5,343 bases of DNA from JBDHRG01 sp039807445 (lineage in GTDB: Bacteria; Pseudomonadota; Gammaproteobacteria; Competibacterales; Competibacteraceae): the NCBI GenBank assembly GCA_039807445.1, contig JBDHRG010000238.1:1-5343 (forward strand), given 5' to 3'. Positions 1 to 5,245 of the stretch are shown here, in pieces. Each line of letters begins with the position of its first letter. Position 1 is the first letter of the stretch. The notes below the pieces were generated by a model that made no database searches, was not told the origin of the DNA, and saw only the letters and a list, made by a program, of their open reading frames with translations. A program made the translations under genes and the position numbers.

Positions 1-43
1 CGCCGCCGATCAGCCCGATATTGCGCAGGGAAGCAGGGCTCAT
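1..43 (-). CDS. livM: LivM-type ABC transporter permease, N-terminal fragment (runs off left edge)
   Basis: Only the first 14 codons are present, beginning M-S-P-A-S-L-R-N-I-G-L-I-G-G, so nothing in the protein itself identifies it. The assignment rests on context. It starts with an ATG whose last two bases overlap the TGA of livH in an ATGA arrangement (40-43), which is the usual sign of translational coupling. A ribosome binding site GGGAG lies at 51-55 on the minus strand, 7 bases before the start, inside the livH coding sequence. In HAAT-family transporters the second permease (LivM) normally follows LivH directly, with the ATPases LivG and LivF after it, so these are expected beyond the left edge. 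It could be another gene of the same operon, but a second permease is much the likeliest. Confidence 0.6.
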   Translation of the reverse strand, partial: MSPASLRNIGLIGG

Positions 44-981
44 GACTTTTCTCCCAGCAGCCCCGAGGGTCGGGTGAGCAGCACGACCAGCATCAGGAAG
101 AAGGGGATGGTTCCGGCGACCGCCGAGACCTTCAGCGACAGCAGGCCGCCGACCCCGCGTGCCCAGTCACCGAGTCCGACCAGATCGAGCGCGTCAGCGG
201 CACTCACGTCGATGCCGACCGAGAACGAACTGAGCAGACCGATCATCAGCGACGCGAGCAGCGCGCCTTCGAGCGAGCCCAGACCGCCGACCACGACGAC
301 CACGAACACCATCACGCCGAGCTCGTGCGCCATGTTCGGATTGGTGGTGTAGAAGGCGCCGGCCACGGCGCCGGCAAGCCCCGCCAGCGCCGAGCCCACC
401 CCGAACACCGTCATGAACACCTTGGGCACGTTGTGGCCGAGCGCACCGACCATCTCGGGTCGGTACACGGCCGCACGCACGATGATGCCGACGCGGGTAC
501 GCGCCAGCAGCAGCCAGATCAGCACGAACATCGCGATCGCGATCGAACCCATGAACACGCGGTAGAAGGGGTAATCGGTGCCGAACACCGTGAAGGCGGC
601 GAACTGCAGATCGGCCGGCACGCGGTAGTCGGTCGGGAAGTTGCCGTAGAACAGCTTGACCAGTTCCTCGATGATGAAGGCGAGGCCGAAGGTCAGCAGC
701 AGCTCGTGGGCGTGGCCATGACGGTGTACGCGGCGCAGCAGGAAGCGCTCGACGGCGATGCCGATGGCACCCACCAGCAGCGGCGCCAGCACGATGCCTG
801 GCCAGAAGCCGACCGCCTTGGTCAGCGAGTAGGCCAGGTAGGCACCGATCATGTAGAACGAGGCGTGGGCGAAATTCAGCACGCCCATCATGCCGAAGAC
901 GAGCGTCAGGCCGGCCGATACCATGAACAGCAGCAGGCCGTAGACGAGCCCGTTGAGGGTCGAAACGAGCAGGAACTCCAT
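40..981 (-). CDS. livH: LivH-type branched-chain amino acid (HAAT) ABC transporter permease
   Basis: This 313-residue inner-membrane permease has the usual LivH length. It is one of two permeases that would form the channel through which the substrate bound by the upstream periplasmic protein is imported. Seen: hydrophobic segments cover most of the chain (about 5-30, 33-53, 60-78, 93-111, 141-160, 188-212, 222-252 and 288-305). The N-terminal block G-L-T-L-V-F-G-M-M-G-V-L-N-F-A-H (24-39) and the block VVVVGGLGSLEGALLAS (228-244) are family hallmarks. The cytoplasmic loop with RAAVYRPEMVGALGHN (169-184) sits where LivH proteins contact the ATPase. The C-terminus RPSGLLGEK is also typical. Residues 254-287, after the seventh segment, form a longer polar loop, probably periplasmic. 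The ATG is preceded by GGGAGGA (986-992, minus strand). It lies 87 bases after the binding-protein stop and overlaps livM by four bases, so it is part of that operon. Family is secure; substrates of this family include aromatic and other carboxylic acids, so leucine should not be assumed. Confidence 0.93.
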   Translation of the reverse strand: MEFLLVSTLNGLVYGLLLFMVSAGLTLVFGMMGVLNFAHASFYMIGAYLAYSLTKAVGFWPGIVLAPLLVGAIGIAVERFLLRRVHRHGHAHELLLTFGLAFIIEELVKLFYGNFPTDYRVPADLQFAAFTVFGTDYPFYRVFMGSIAIAMFVLIWLLLARTRVGIIVRAAVYRPEMVGALGHNVPKVFMTVFGVGSALAGLAGAVAGAFYTTNPNMAHELGVMVFVVVVVGGLGSLEGALLASLMIGLLSSFSVGIDVSAADALDLVGLGDWARGVGGLLSLKVSAVAGTIPFFLMLVVLLTRPSGLLGEKS

Positions 982-1007
982 GAGGTCCTCCCGAGCTGGA
1001 ACAACGG

Positions 1008-1064
1008 CGGTCGTGCGGGCGACCGTCCCTCGTGAGGGGCGCGGGCCGCTACATCGGCCCGCGC
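1008..1064 (-). promoter_or_regulatory. Three consecutive stem-loops between binding-protein gene and livH
   Basis: In the 87-base gap between the binding-protein stop and livH, three inverted repeats lie side by side. Nearest the binding protein, 1039-1048 pairs with 1055-1064: a 10-base all-GC stem (GCGCGGGCCG) with a 6-base loop, starting 4 bases after the stop codon. Next, CCCTC/GAGGG (1027-1031 with 1034-1038) forms a small stem. Third, CGGTCG/CGACCG (1008-1013 with 1020-1025) forms a 6-base stem with a 6-base loop. No run of T follows any of them on the transcript strand, so this is not an ordinary intrinsic terminator. Inference: it could block 3' exonucleases and partly attenuate transcription, giving much more binding protein than permease, as is known for hairpins between binding-protein and permease genes in other ABC operons. 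Confidence 0.5.
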
Positions 1065-1068
1065 AGCT

Positions 1069-2316
1069 TCAGTCCGGGCGCTGCATGCGGCAGCTGGACT
1101 GCACCGGATTGACGACGCTCTCGCCGCTGAACACCTTCACCGGCTTGAAGCCCATGTCGGTGCCGTCGATCTTGTAGACGGCGTCCTTGCTGACCTGGGA
1201 TACGACGATCGGCAGCTCGGCCTGATGATCAGCGGCGCGGATGGTGAGCGGGCCGAGATCGGTCTCGATGCGCGTCGTTTCCAGCGCCTTGGCGATGGCG
1301 GTGGCGTCGATGCGACCGTCCGCGCCGGGTTTGACCGACTTCAGCGCCTCGGCGAGGAAGGCCATCGCGTTGACCGTCTGCGGCTCGGTGTAGACCGGCG
1401 CGTGGCCGGTCTTCCGTGCGTAGTCTTCGACGAAGCGCTTGCCGGCATCGCCGGCGGCTTCGGCGTTGTAGGGATGGGCGACGTAGTGGCCGAGCGCGAC
1501 CGCACCGGCATTGGCGAGGTTGCCGACCTGGTCGAGAAAGGTGGTGCCGAAACGCACCTTGAGCCCGGCATCGGCGCTCGCCTTCATCAGCAGCAGCAGA
1601 TCGTTGGACCAGTTGCCGGTGATGACGGTGTCGACGTTGGCAGCCTTGATCTTGGCGACGTAGGGCGCGAAGTCCTGGATCTTGTTGACGTCGTGCAGGA
1701 CCTTCTCGACCACCGTGTAGCCGCCGATCGGGGCCATCTCGGTGATCGCGCGCTCCATGTCCTGACCCCAGGAGTAGTTCTGGTTGATCGAGTACACGCG
1801 CTTGCCGAGATCGCCGGTCGCTTTCATCGCTTCGACCAGCGGCTTGACGCGCATCGGGGCATTGCTGGTGAAGCGGAAGTGGTAGAAGTGGCACTTCTCG
1901 CCGGTGAGTTCGAGCGCCTCGCCACCGGCATTGAGATACAGCACTTCCTTGCCGCGGTTGCGCAGGTTGTGCTTGCGCACGTCTTCGGTGATCTGCCCGG
2001 CGATGGCCGATGACGAACCCTGGATGATGATGTGCGCACCATCGTTGATCGCCGCCTTGACCTTGTCGGAGGCGCCGACAGGACCGCCCTGGTTGTCGTA
2101 CTCAAGGACCTGGATCGGCTCGCCGTTGAAGCCGCCGGCAGTGTTGATGCGCTCGATGCCATAGCGCGCGGCGCTGACGAACAGCTTGCCGGTCGAGGCC
2201 TGCGGCCCGGAGAGCGTCTCGACCAGCGCGATCTTCAGGGGGGCGGCGACAGCCGGGTCCGCCAGAGCGAGGGACAGGGCGGTGCCGAGCAGGCTCGGCT
2301 TGAGAATCGGTTGCAT
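1069..2316 (-). CDS. Periplasmic substrate-binding protein of a HAAT-type ABC transporter (LivK-like)
   Basis: This 415-residue protein would capture the substrate in the periplasm and deliver it to the LivH/LivM channel. Residues 1-24 form a Sec signal peptide: a lone Lys6, hydrophobic LLGTALSLALA, then A-V-A (22-24), with probable cleavage before Ala25. The mature part starts PLKIALVETLSGPQASTG (26-43), the standard opening of type-1 periplasmic binding folds. It continues with the NTAGGFNGEPIQVLEYDNQG stretch (58-77), the ligand-site segment G-S-S-S-A (100-104), YSWGQDM (181-187) and GNWSNDLLLLMK (234-245). Only two cysteines occur, Cys142 and Cys409, the latter in the C-terminal tail SSCRMQRPD; they may form a disulfide. 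The ATG at 2316 is chosen because it has GGAGG (2326-2330, minus strand) 9 bases upstream and begins the signal peptide. The frame stays open far upstream, but that part is low-complexity and runs antisense to the regulator. It is first in the operon, divergent from the regulator. Family is firm; the ligand cannot be read from sequence. Confidence 0.93.
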   Translation of the reverse strand: MQPILKPSLLGTALSLALADPAVAAPLKIALVETLSGPQASTGKLFVSAARYGIERINTAGGFNGEPIQVLEYDNQGGPVGASDKVKAAINDGAHIIIQGSSSAIAGQITEDVRKHNLRNRGKEVLYLNAGGEALELTGEKCHFYHFRFTSNAPMRVKPLVEAMKATGDLGKRVYSINQNYSWGQDMERAITEMAPIGGYTVVEKVLHDVNKIQDFAPYVAKIKAANVDTVITGNWSNDLLLLMKASADAGLKVRFGTTFLDQVGNLANAGAVALGHYVAHPYNAEAAGDAGKRFVEDYARKTGHAPVYTEPQTVNAMAFLAEALKSVKPGADGRIDATAIAKALETTRIETDLGPLTIRAADHQAELPIVVSQVSKDAVYKIDGTDMGFKPVKVFSGESVVNPVQSSCRMQRPD

Positions 2317-2559
2317 GCCTTCTTTCCTCCACGGGGCGCCACCGCCGGTCGCCGGCAGGGCACAGGGTCTTTGCCGTGCGGGTTCGTGGCCGGACCTGGG
2401 CGGGATGCGTGCGCGATGGGCTCGGTGCTCGAGAACACCGTTCCATGCGCACCCCTCCTGCCGGTGGTCCGGTGGCCTGCGGAGTCGTCGCGGCCGAACC
2501 CGGTTTTCACGTTTCATCTGCGGCAACCGGCCGATGGACCGTTCGTCCGCGAGAGCGCG

Positions 2560-2568
2560 TGCTATAGT
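2560..2568 (+). promoter_or_regulatory. Candidate extended -10 promoter for the GntR regulator
   Basis: TGC followed by TATAGT (2563-2568) matches the extended -10 form (TGn plus a hexamer matching TATAAT at five of six positions). No good -35 is present (GTTCGT at 2541-2546 is poor), which is tolerated by extended -10 promoters. The predicted transcript start, near 2575, falls inside the palindrome at 2573-2595, an arrangement suited to autorepression. This is a motif prediction only. Confidence 0.4.
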
Positions 2569-2589
2569 TTTTATCAGCTTGTCTGACAA
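2561..2589 (-). promoter_or_regulatory. Candidate promoter of the transporter operon (binding protein, livH, livM)
   Basis: On the minus strand TTGTCA (2589-2584; five of six matches to TTGACA) is followed by exactly 17 bases and then TATAGC (2566-2561; four of six matches to TATAAT). The -35 lies in the middle of the palindrome at 2573-2595, so a bound regulator would block RNA polymerase. The same geometry recurs upstream of the AroE-like gene, which strengthens both predictions. The start would lie near 2554, leaving a leader of about 238 bases. Confidence 0.5.
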
Positions 2590-2595
2590 GCTGAT
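2573..2595. promoter_or_regulatory. Operator 1: perfect palindrome, probable binding site of the FCD-type GntR regulator
   Basis: The arms ATCAGCTTGTC (2573-2583) and GACAAGCTGAT (2585-2595) are exact reverse complements around a single central T (2584). The inner TTGTCTGACAA fits the known FadR-subfamily operator pattern (t.GT, short centre, AC.a). It sits in the divergent region next to the regulator gene and overlaps candidate promoters on both strands. A second copy differing at one base in 23 lies at 4388-4410. Binding is inferred, but the combination of perfect symmetry, family-type core and repetition at both divergent promoters makes it strong. Confidence 0.88.
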
Positions 2596-2666
2596 GATGC
2601 GAAACGTAACCGAACGATTCGCTGCCGTCAAGCCGGACGCGGTCCGCGCCCAGGGACATGACTTGT

Positions 2667-2673
2667 GGAGGAG
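2667..2673 (+). promoter_or_regulatory. Ribosome binding site deciding the regulator start
   Basis: GGAGGAG, followed by AAACCG, lies directly before the ATG at 2680. An in-frame GTG at 2665 would give five extra residues, but it would place this strong Shine-Dalgarno sequence inside the coding region and leave the GTG without its own site. The ATG is therefore preferred. Confidence 0.8.
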
Positions 2674-2679
2674 AAACCG

Positions 2680-3459
2680 ATGACGAGCAGAGTGGCCGCG
2701 AGGCCGGGAAAGACCTTGCAGGAAGATGCGGCGGGCTTCTTCGAGCGGGAGGCTCGGATCAGCCAGCCGCGCAACCTGCCCGAGGAGATCGCACGGGAGA
2801 TCGGTGCCGCGATCGACGGCGGCGAACTGAAGCCCGGCGAGCGCCTGCCCACCGAAAGGGCGCTCTGCGAGCGCTACGGCGTCAGCCGCGCGGTGGTGCG
2901 CGAGGCGATCTCGCGACTGCGCAGCGACGGCCGCATCGTCACGCACCAGGGCAAGGGCATCTTCGTCAGTGAGGCGGGCAGCCGCAGCTCGTTCCGCATC
3001 ACGGTGCAAGGCCTCGGTGACGATCTCGAGCTGGCCCAGATCCTGGAGTTCCTGAGCGCCGTCGAGTGTGCGGCGACGCGGCTCGCGGCCGAGCGACGTA
3101 CCGAGGAAGACCTGGAGCGCATCGGTACGGCGCTGGACGCCATGCGCTCGGCGCTCGGGGCCGGCGAGCTCGGCGCCGAGGAGGACTTCCGCTTTCATCA
3201 GGCGATCGTCGACGCCACGCGCAATCCGCACTTCCAGACCTTCAGCGCCTACCTGGAGGTGCAGATCCGCAGACTGATCCGCGAGACGCGCACGAACACC
3301 TCGCGCTTCGCCGGACTCGCCGACAAGGTGCAGGGCGAGCACCAGGCCATCTTCGAGGCCATCGCCGCGCGCGACCCCGTGCGCGCCGGAGTCGCCGCCG
3401 AGACCCATCTGCGCAATGCGGCGGCGCGCCTGAAGCTCTATCGCGACGCCGAGGATTGA
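2680..3459 (+). CDS. GntR-family transcriptional regulator, FadR subfamily (FCD domain)
   Basis: This 259-residue DNA-binding regulator has the usual FadR-subfamily length. Residues 33-98 form the winged helix: LPEEIAREIGAAI (33-45), GELKPGERLPTER (48-60), ALCERYGVSRAVVREAISRL (61-80, the helix-turn-helix with the conserved VSRxVVREAI recognition region) and the wing GRIVTHQGKGIFV (84-96). The remainder is an all-helical FCD ligand-binding domain (about 118-252). It carries the residues expected for its metal/ligand site: Asp169 and His173 in EEDFRFHQAI, His221 in GEHQAIFEAI and His243 in ETHLRNAAARL. Members usually repress catabolic genes and release DNA on binding a carboxylate. The gene is divergent from the transporter operon, and a palindrome of the type bound by this subfamily lies 85 bases upstream, so autoregulation is likely. 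The second palindrome suggests it also controls the AroE-like and SDR/GabD genes. Family is certain; effector unknown. Confidence 0.94.
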   Translation: MTSRVAARPGKTLQEDAAGFFEREARISQPRNLPEEIAREIGAAIDGGELKPGERLPTERALCERYGVSRAVVREAISRLRSDGRIVTHQGKGIFVSEAGSRSSFRITVQGLGDDLELAQILEFLSAVECAATRLAAERRTEEDLERIGTALDAMRSALGAGELGAEEDFRFHQAIVDATRNPHFQTFSAYLEVQIRRLIRETRTNTSRFAGLADKVQGEHQAIFEAIAARDPVRAGVAAETHLRNAAARLKLYRDAED

Positions 3460-3482
3460 GTCCGCGCCGGACCCGTCCGAAG

Positions 3483-4283
3483 TCAGCGCTGTCCGAGTTC
3501 CAGGAAGGTCGCCATCAGCTCCACCTGGGCGTCGAGCATGTGGCGCCCGTGGTGGACAGGGAGGCCGCGTCGCGCGGCTTCGGCGAGCAACGGCGTGGTG
3601 ACGGGCTTCATGATCACCTCGGCCACCAGCGTTCCCGGCGATGAGCCTTCGAGGTCGAACGGCAATGGATCGCCGGGCCGCAGCCCCAGCGAGGTCGCGT
3701 TCACCGCCAGTTCGTGTCCCGCGGGATCCGGCGAGCCCAGCACGAGACTCGTTCCCGGATAGGCCCGAGCCAGGCGCTGCAGCAACTCTTCCGCCTTGGC
3801 GGGCGTGCGGTTGTACACCGTCAGTGCAGCGACTCCAGCCTCGCACAGCGCGAAGGCGATCGCATTCGCGGCGCCACCGGCGCCGGCCAGGAAGGCGCGC
3901 TTGCCGTGCGGCTCGTTCCCGGTCCGGCGCAAGCCCTCGACGAAGCCGACGCCGTCGAAGTTCGCGCCGATCAGCTTGCCGTCGACGGTGCGGCGAATCG
4001 TGTTGACGGCGCCGACCTGGCGCGCCGCCTCGGTCAACTCGTCGCAGAGCGGCACGACTGCGGCCTTGTGCGGCACCGTGACGATCACCCCACCGAGATT
4101 GCGCAGTGTGCGCAGCGCGCCGATCTGCACCGCCAGGTCCTGCGCCCCGACGTGCAGCGGAACGAGCACGGCGTCGAGCCCGCGTTCCGCGAACCAGGCG
4201 TTGAACACTTCGGGCGTGCGCACGTGTTCGACGGGGTCGGCGAGGATGCCGAACAGGCGGGTGGTGCCGGAGATCGGTTTCAT
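3483..4283 (-). CDS. AroE-family shikimate/quinate dehydrogenase-like NAD(P) oxidoreductase, probably catabolic
   Basis: This 266-residue protein has normal AroE length and both domains. N-terminal substrate domain: GILADPVEHVRTPEVFNAWF (12-31), VIVTVPHK (66-73) with the catalytic Lys73, GAVNT (91-95) and GANFDGVGF (106-114) with the catalytic Asp110. Cofactor domain: the glycine loop GAGGAANAIA (133-142) and YNRTPAKA (157-164), whose Arg159 favours NADP. Near the end, MLDAQVELMATFLELG keeps the conserved Gln253. Oddities: the usual H-S-x-S-P shikimate-carboxylate motif reads H20-V21-R22-T23-P24; the Asn of the usual N-V-T-V-P-x-K is Ile67; and the Thr before the catalytic Asp is Phe109. These changes suggest another substrate than shikimate, related in shape. 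The gene sits in a catabolic cluster, not among aromatic biosynthesis genes. It is divergent from the SDR gene across a shared operator and convergent with the regulator. The ATG is preceded by a GGAAGGAAGAG stretch. Family is firm; the substrate is unknown. Confidence 0.88.
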   Translation of the reverse strand: MKPISGTTRLFGILADPVEHVRTPEVFNAWFAERGLDAVLVPLHVGAQDLAVQIGALRTLRNLGGVIVTVPHKAAVVPLCDELTEAARQVGAVNTIRRTVDGKLIGANFDGVGFVEGLRRTGNEPHGKRAFLAGAGGAANAIAFALCEAGVAALTVYNRTPAKAEELLQRLARAYPGTSLVLGSPDPAGHELAVNATSLGLRPGDPLPFDLEGSSPGTLVAEVIMKPVTTPLLAEAARRGLPVHHGRHMLDAQVELMATFLELGQR

Positions 4284-4375
4284 GGCGTGCTCTTCCTTCC
4301 GGTGGTGGTCATGGGGGCCACGATGTCGCCTTCGTGCTCGAGATCGGTCGGGCCAGGAACATGGTCTGAATAAAT

Positions 4376-4404
4376 ATTAAGCTTCTAATCAGCTTGTCTG
4401 ACAA
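4376..4404 (-). promoter_or_regulatory. Candidate promoter of the AroE-like gene
   Basis: On the minus strand TTGTCA (4404-4399), inside the second palindrome, is followed by 17 bases and CTTAAT (4381-4376; four of six matches to TATAAT). The spacing and operator overlap are identical to the transporter promoter at 2561-2589. The local sequence 4369-4390 is strikingly AT-rich against its surroundings. The predicted leader to the ATG at 4283 is about 87 bases. Confidence 0.4.
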
Positions 4405-4411
4405 GTTGATT
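4387..4411. promoter_or_regulatory. Operator 2: near-perfect palindrome, second probable site of the GntR regulator
   Basis: The arms AATCAGCTTGTC (4387-4398) and GACAAGTTGATT (4400-4411) pair around a central T (4399), with one mismatch (T at 4406 where perfect symmetry needs C). Bases 4388-4405 are identical to 2573-2590 of operator 1, and 22 of 23 core bases agree overall. It lies between the divergent AroE-like and SDR genes, 66 bases upstream of the SDR start and 104 bases from the AroE-like start. Duplication of so specific a 23-base sequence at the two divergent promoters is the main evidence for one regulon. Confidence 0.87.
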
Positions 4412-4422
4412 TTCCCTAACCT
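4394..4422 (+). promoter_or_regulatory. Possible promoter of the SDR/GabD operon
   Basis: TTGTCT (4394-4399), inside operator 2, is followed by 17 bases and TAACCT (4417-4422), which keeps the most conserved first, second and sixth bases of a -10. An alternative -10 is TCTAAT (4384-4389), five of six matches, just upstream in the AT-rich stretch but with a poor -35. I cannot choose between them; either would be covered by a protein bound at operator 2. Confidence 0.25.
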
Positions 4423-4476
4423 GATTCCGTGCGGCTCTTCGAGCCCGCCCACCCGACCACCAGAGGTAAAGACGAG

Positions 4477-5217
4477 ATGATCGATTTCACCGACAAGGTC
4501 CTGGTAATGACCGGGGCCAACGGCGGCATCACGCGTGCGGTCGCCGAAGCGTTCCACCAGCTCGGCGCCTCGATGTTGCTGACCGACCTCGACGGCGCGG
4601 CGCTCGAGGCCTTCGCCCGCGAACTCGATCCCCGCGGCGAGCGGGTGGTCGCGGCCCGGGTCGACGCGGGCAGCTCGGCCGATTGTGATGCCGCCGTGGC
4701 GCTGTGCCGCGAGCGTTTCGGCCATGCCGACTTCCTCGTCACCGGTGCGGGCCTGTACGTCGATCAGCTCGTCGAGAGCATGAGCGACGAGCAGTGGCGC
4801 AAGAGCATCGCCGTCAACCTCGACGGGACGTTCTACATCTGCCGCGCGCTGATCCCGCTGCTGCGCGATGGCGGGGCCATCGTCAACATCGCTTCGATGG
4901 CGGGGCATCGCGGCAGCTACATGCACACCGCCTACGCTGCGGCCAAGGGGGCGGTGCTGACCTTCAGCCGCAGCCTGGCACTCGAGGTGGCGCCGCGCAT
5001 CCGCGTCAACGCCGTATCGCCGGGGCTGATCGACACTCCGATGATCCGTCCGCTGCTGGCCGCCCGTGGCGAGCAACTGCTCGAAGCCACGCCGCTGAAG
5101 CGCCTCGGACGCTCGGAGGAAGTCGCCCGCGTGATCGCCTTCCTGTGCAGTGACTGGGCGAGCTTCATGACCGGCGAGACGGTGCACGTCAATGGCGGTC
5201 TGTACATGGCGAGCTGA
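4477..5217 (+). CDS. Short-chain dehydrogenase/reductase (classical SDR, FabG-like)
   Basis: This 246-residue cytoplasmic NAD(P)-dependent oxidoreductase has the classical SDR length and presumably interconverts an alcohol and a carbonyl group. Seen: a Rossmann nucleotide-binding loop TGANGGIT (12-19); Asp37 at the end of the second strand (LLTDLD), which favours NAD over NADP; and the full catalytic set, Asn114 (VNLDG), Ser140 (NIASMAG), Tyr153 and Lys157 (AYAAAKG). The SPGLIDTPM block (181-189) and the C-terminal TGETVHVNGG (232-241) are also typical. Oddities: the last Gly of the usual TGxxxGIG is Thr19, and the usual NNAG strand reads TGAG (89-92). An in-frame GTG at 4429 would add 16 unrelated residues. 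The ATG at 4477 is preferred because it starts the SDR domain and follows AGAGGT (4462-4467). The GabD-like gene begins 28 bases downstream, so the SDR may make the aldehyde it oxidises. Family certain, substrate unknown. Confidence 0.93.
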   Translation: MIDFTDKVLVMTGANGGITRAVAEAFHQLGASMLLTDLDGAALEAFARELDPRGERVVAARVDAGSSADCDAAVALCRERFGHADFLVTGAGLYVDQLVESMSDEQWRKSIAVNLDGTFYICRALIPLLRDGGAIVNIASMAGHRGSYMHTAYAAAKGAVLTFSRSLALEVAPRIRVNAVSPGLIDTPMIRPLLAARGEQLLEATPLKRLGRSEEVARVIAFLCSDWASFMTGETVHVNGGLYMAS

Positions 5218-5245
5218 GTCGCCATCGATCCGGGAGATCGAAAGC

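Larger units (their letters stand above)
2317..2679. other. Divergent intergenic control region between transporter operon and regulator
   Basis: These 363 bases contain no convincing gene. The right part (2560-2595) holds the palindromic operator and the candidate promoters in both directions. The left part (2317-2553) would be a leader of roughly 235 bases on the binding-protein transcript. It is GC-rich and contains only short inverted repeats: GCCGG/CCGGC at 2344-2356, with a 3-base loop, 28 bases upstream of the start codon, and CGGTG/CACCG at 2423-2440 flanking CTCGAG. An out-of-frame ATG near 2446 follows a GGAGGGG, but its reading frame is arginine-rich shadow sequence overlapping the binding protein. 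From 2596 to 2666 on the regulator side I see nothing recognisable. Confidence 0.7.

Noticed and set aside
325..1035. Plus-strand reading frame of 236 residues opposite livH
   Set aside because: It is rich in His, Gln, Arg and Glu, the typical shadow of a high-GC membrane protein gene, with no ribosome site or recognisable domain.
1225..2013. Plus-strand reading frame of 262 residues opposite the binding-protein gene
   Set aside because: The opposite strand holds a well-supported gene with signal peptide; this frame has only shadow composition and no motif.
2102..2446. Upstream minus-strand gene starting near 2446 behind GGAGGGG
   Set aside because: The ribosome-site match is tempting, but the product is Arg/Pro-rich and continues out of frame through the first 200 bases of the binding protein, so it is more likely chance; at most a short leader peptide.
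2573..2595. Palindromes as mobile-element ends or recombination sites
   Set aside because: The sequence between the two copies holds ordinary regulator and dehydrogenase genes in opposite orientations, with no transposase, integrase or target duplication. Position at two promoters and FadR-type core fit an operator better.
3460..3472. GTCCG-CGC-CGGAC hairpin between the convergent regulator and AroE-like genes, as a bidirectional terminator
   Set aside because: The stem is only five bases with a three-base loop and no T-run on either strand; such repeats arise easily by chance in GC-rich DNA. The 23-base gap shows no better terminator.
2317..3846. In-frame upstream extension of the binding protein to a 925-residue minus-strand protein
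   Set aside because: The extra part crosses the divergent promoter region and runs antisense to the regulator. It is Arg/Ala/Gly-rich without a fold, while the ATG at 2316 has a good ribosome site and starts a clear signal peptide.
3483..4283. Calling the AroE-like gene the biosynthetic shikimate dehydrogenase
   Set aside because: Several shikimate-holding residues are replaced and the gene shares an operator with catabolic genes, so the housekeeping role is unlikely.
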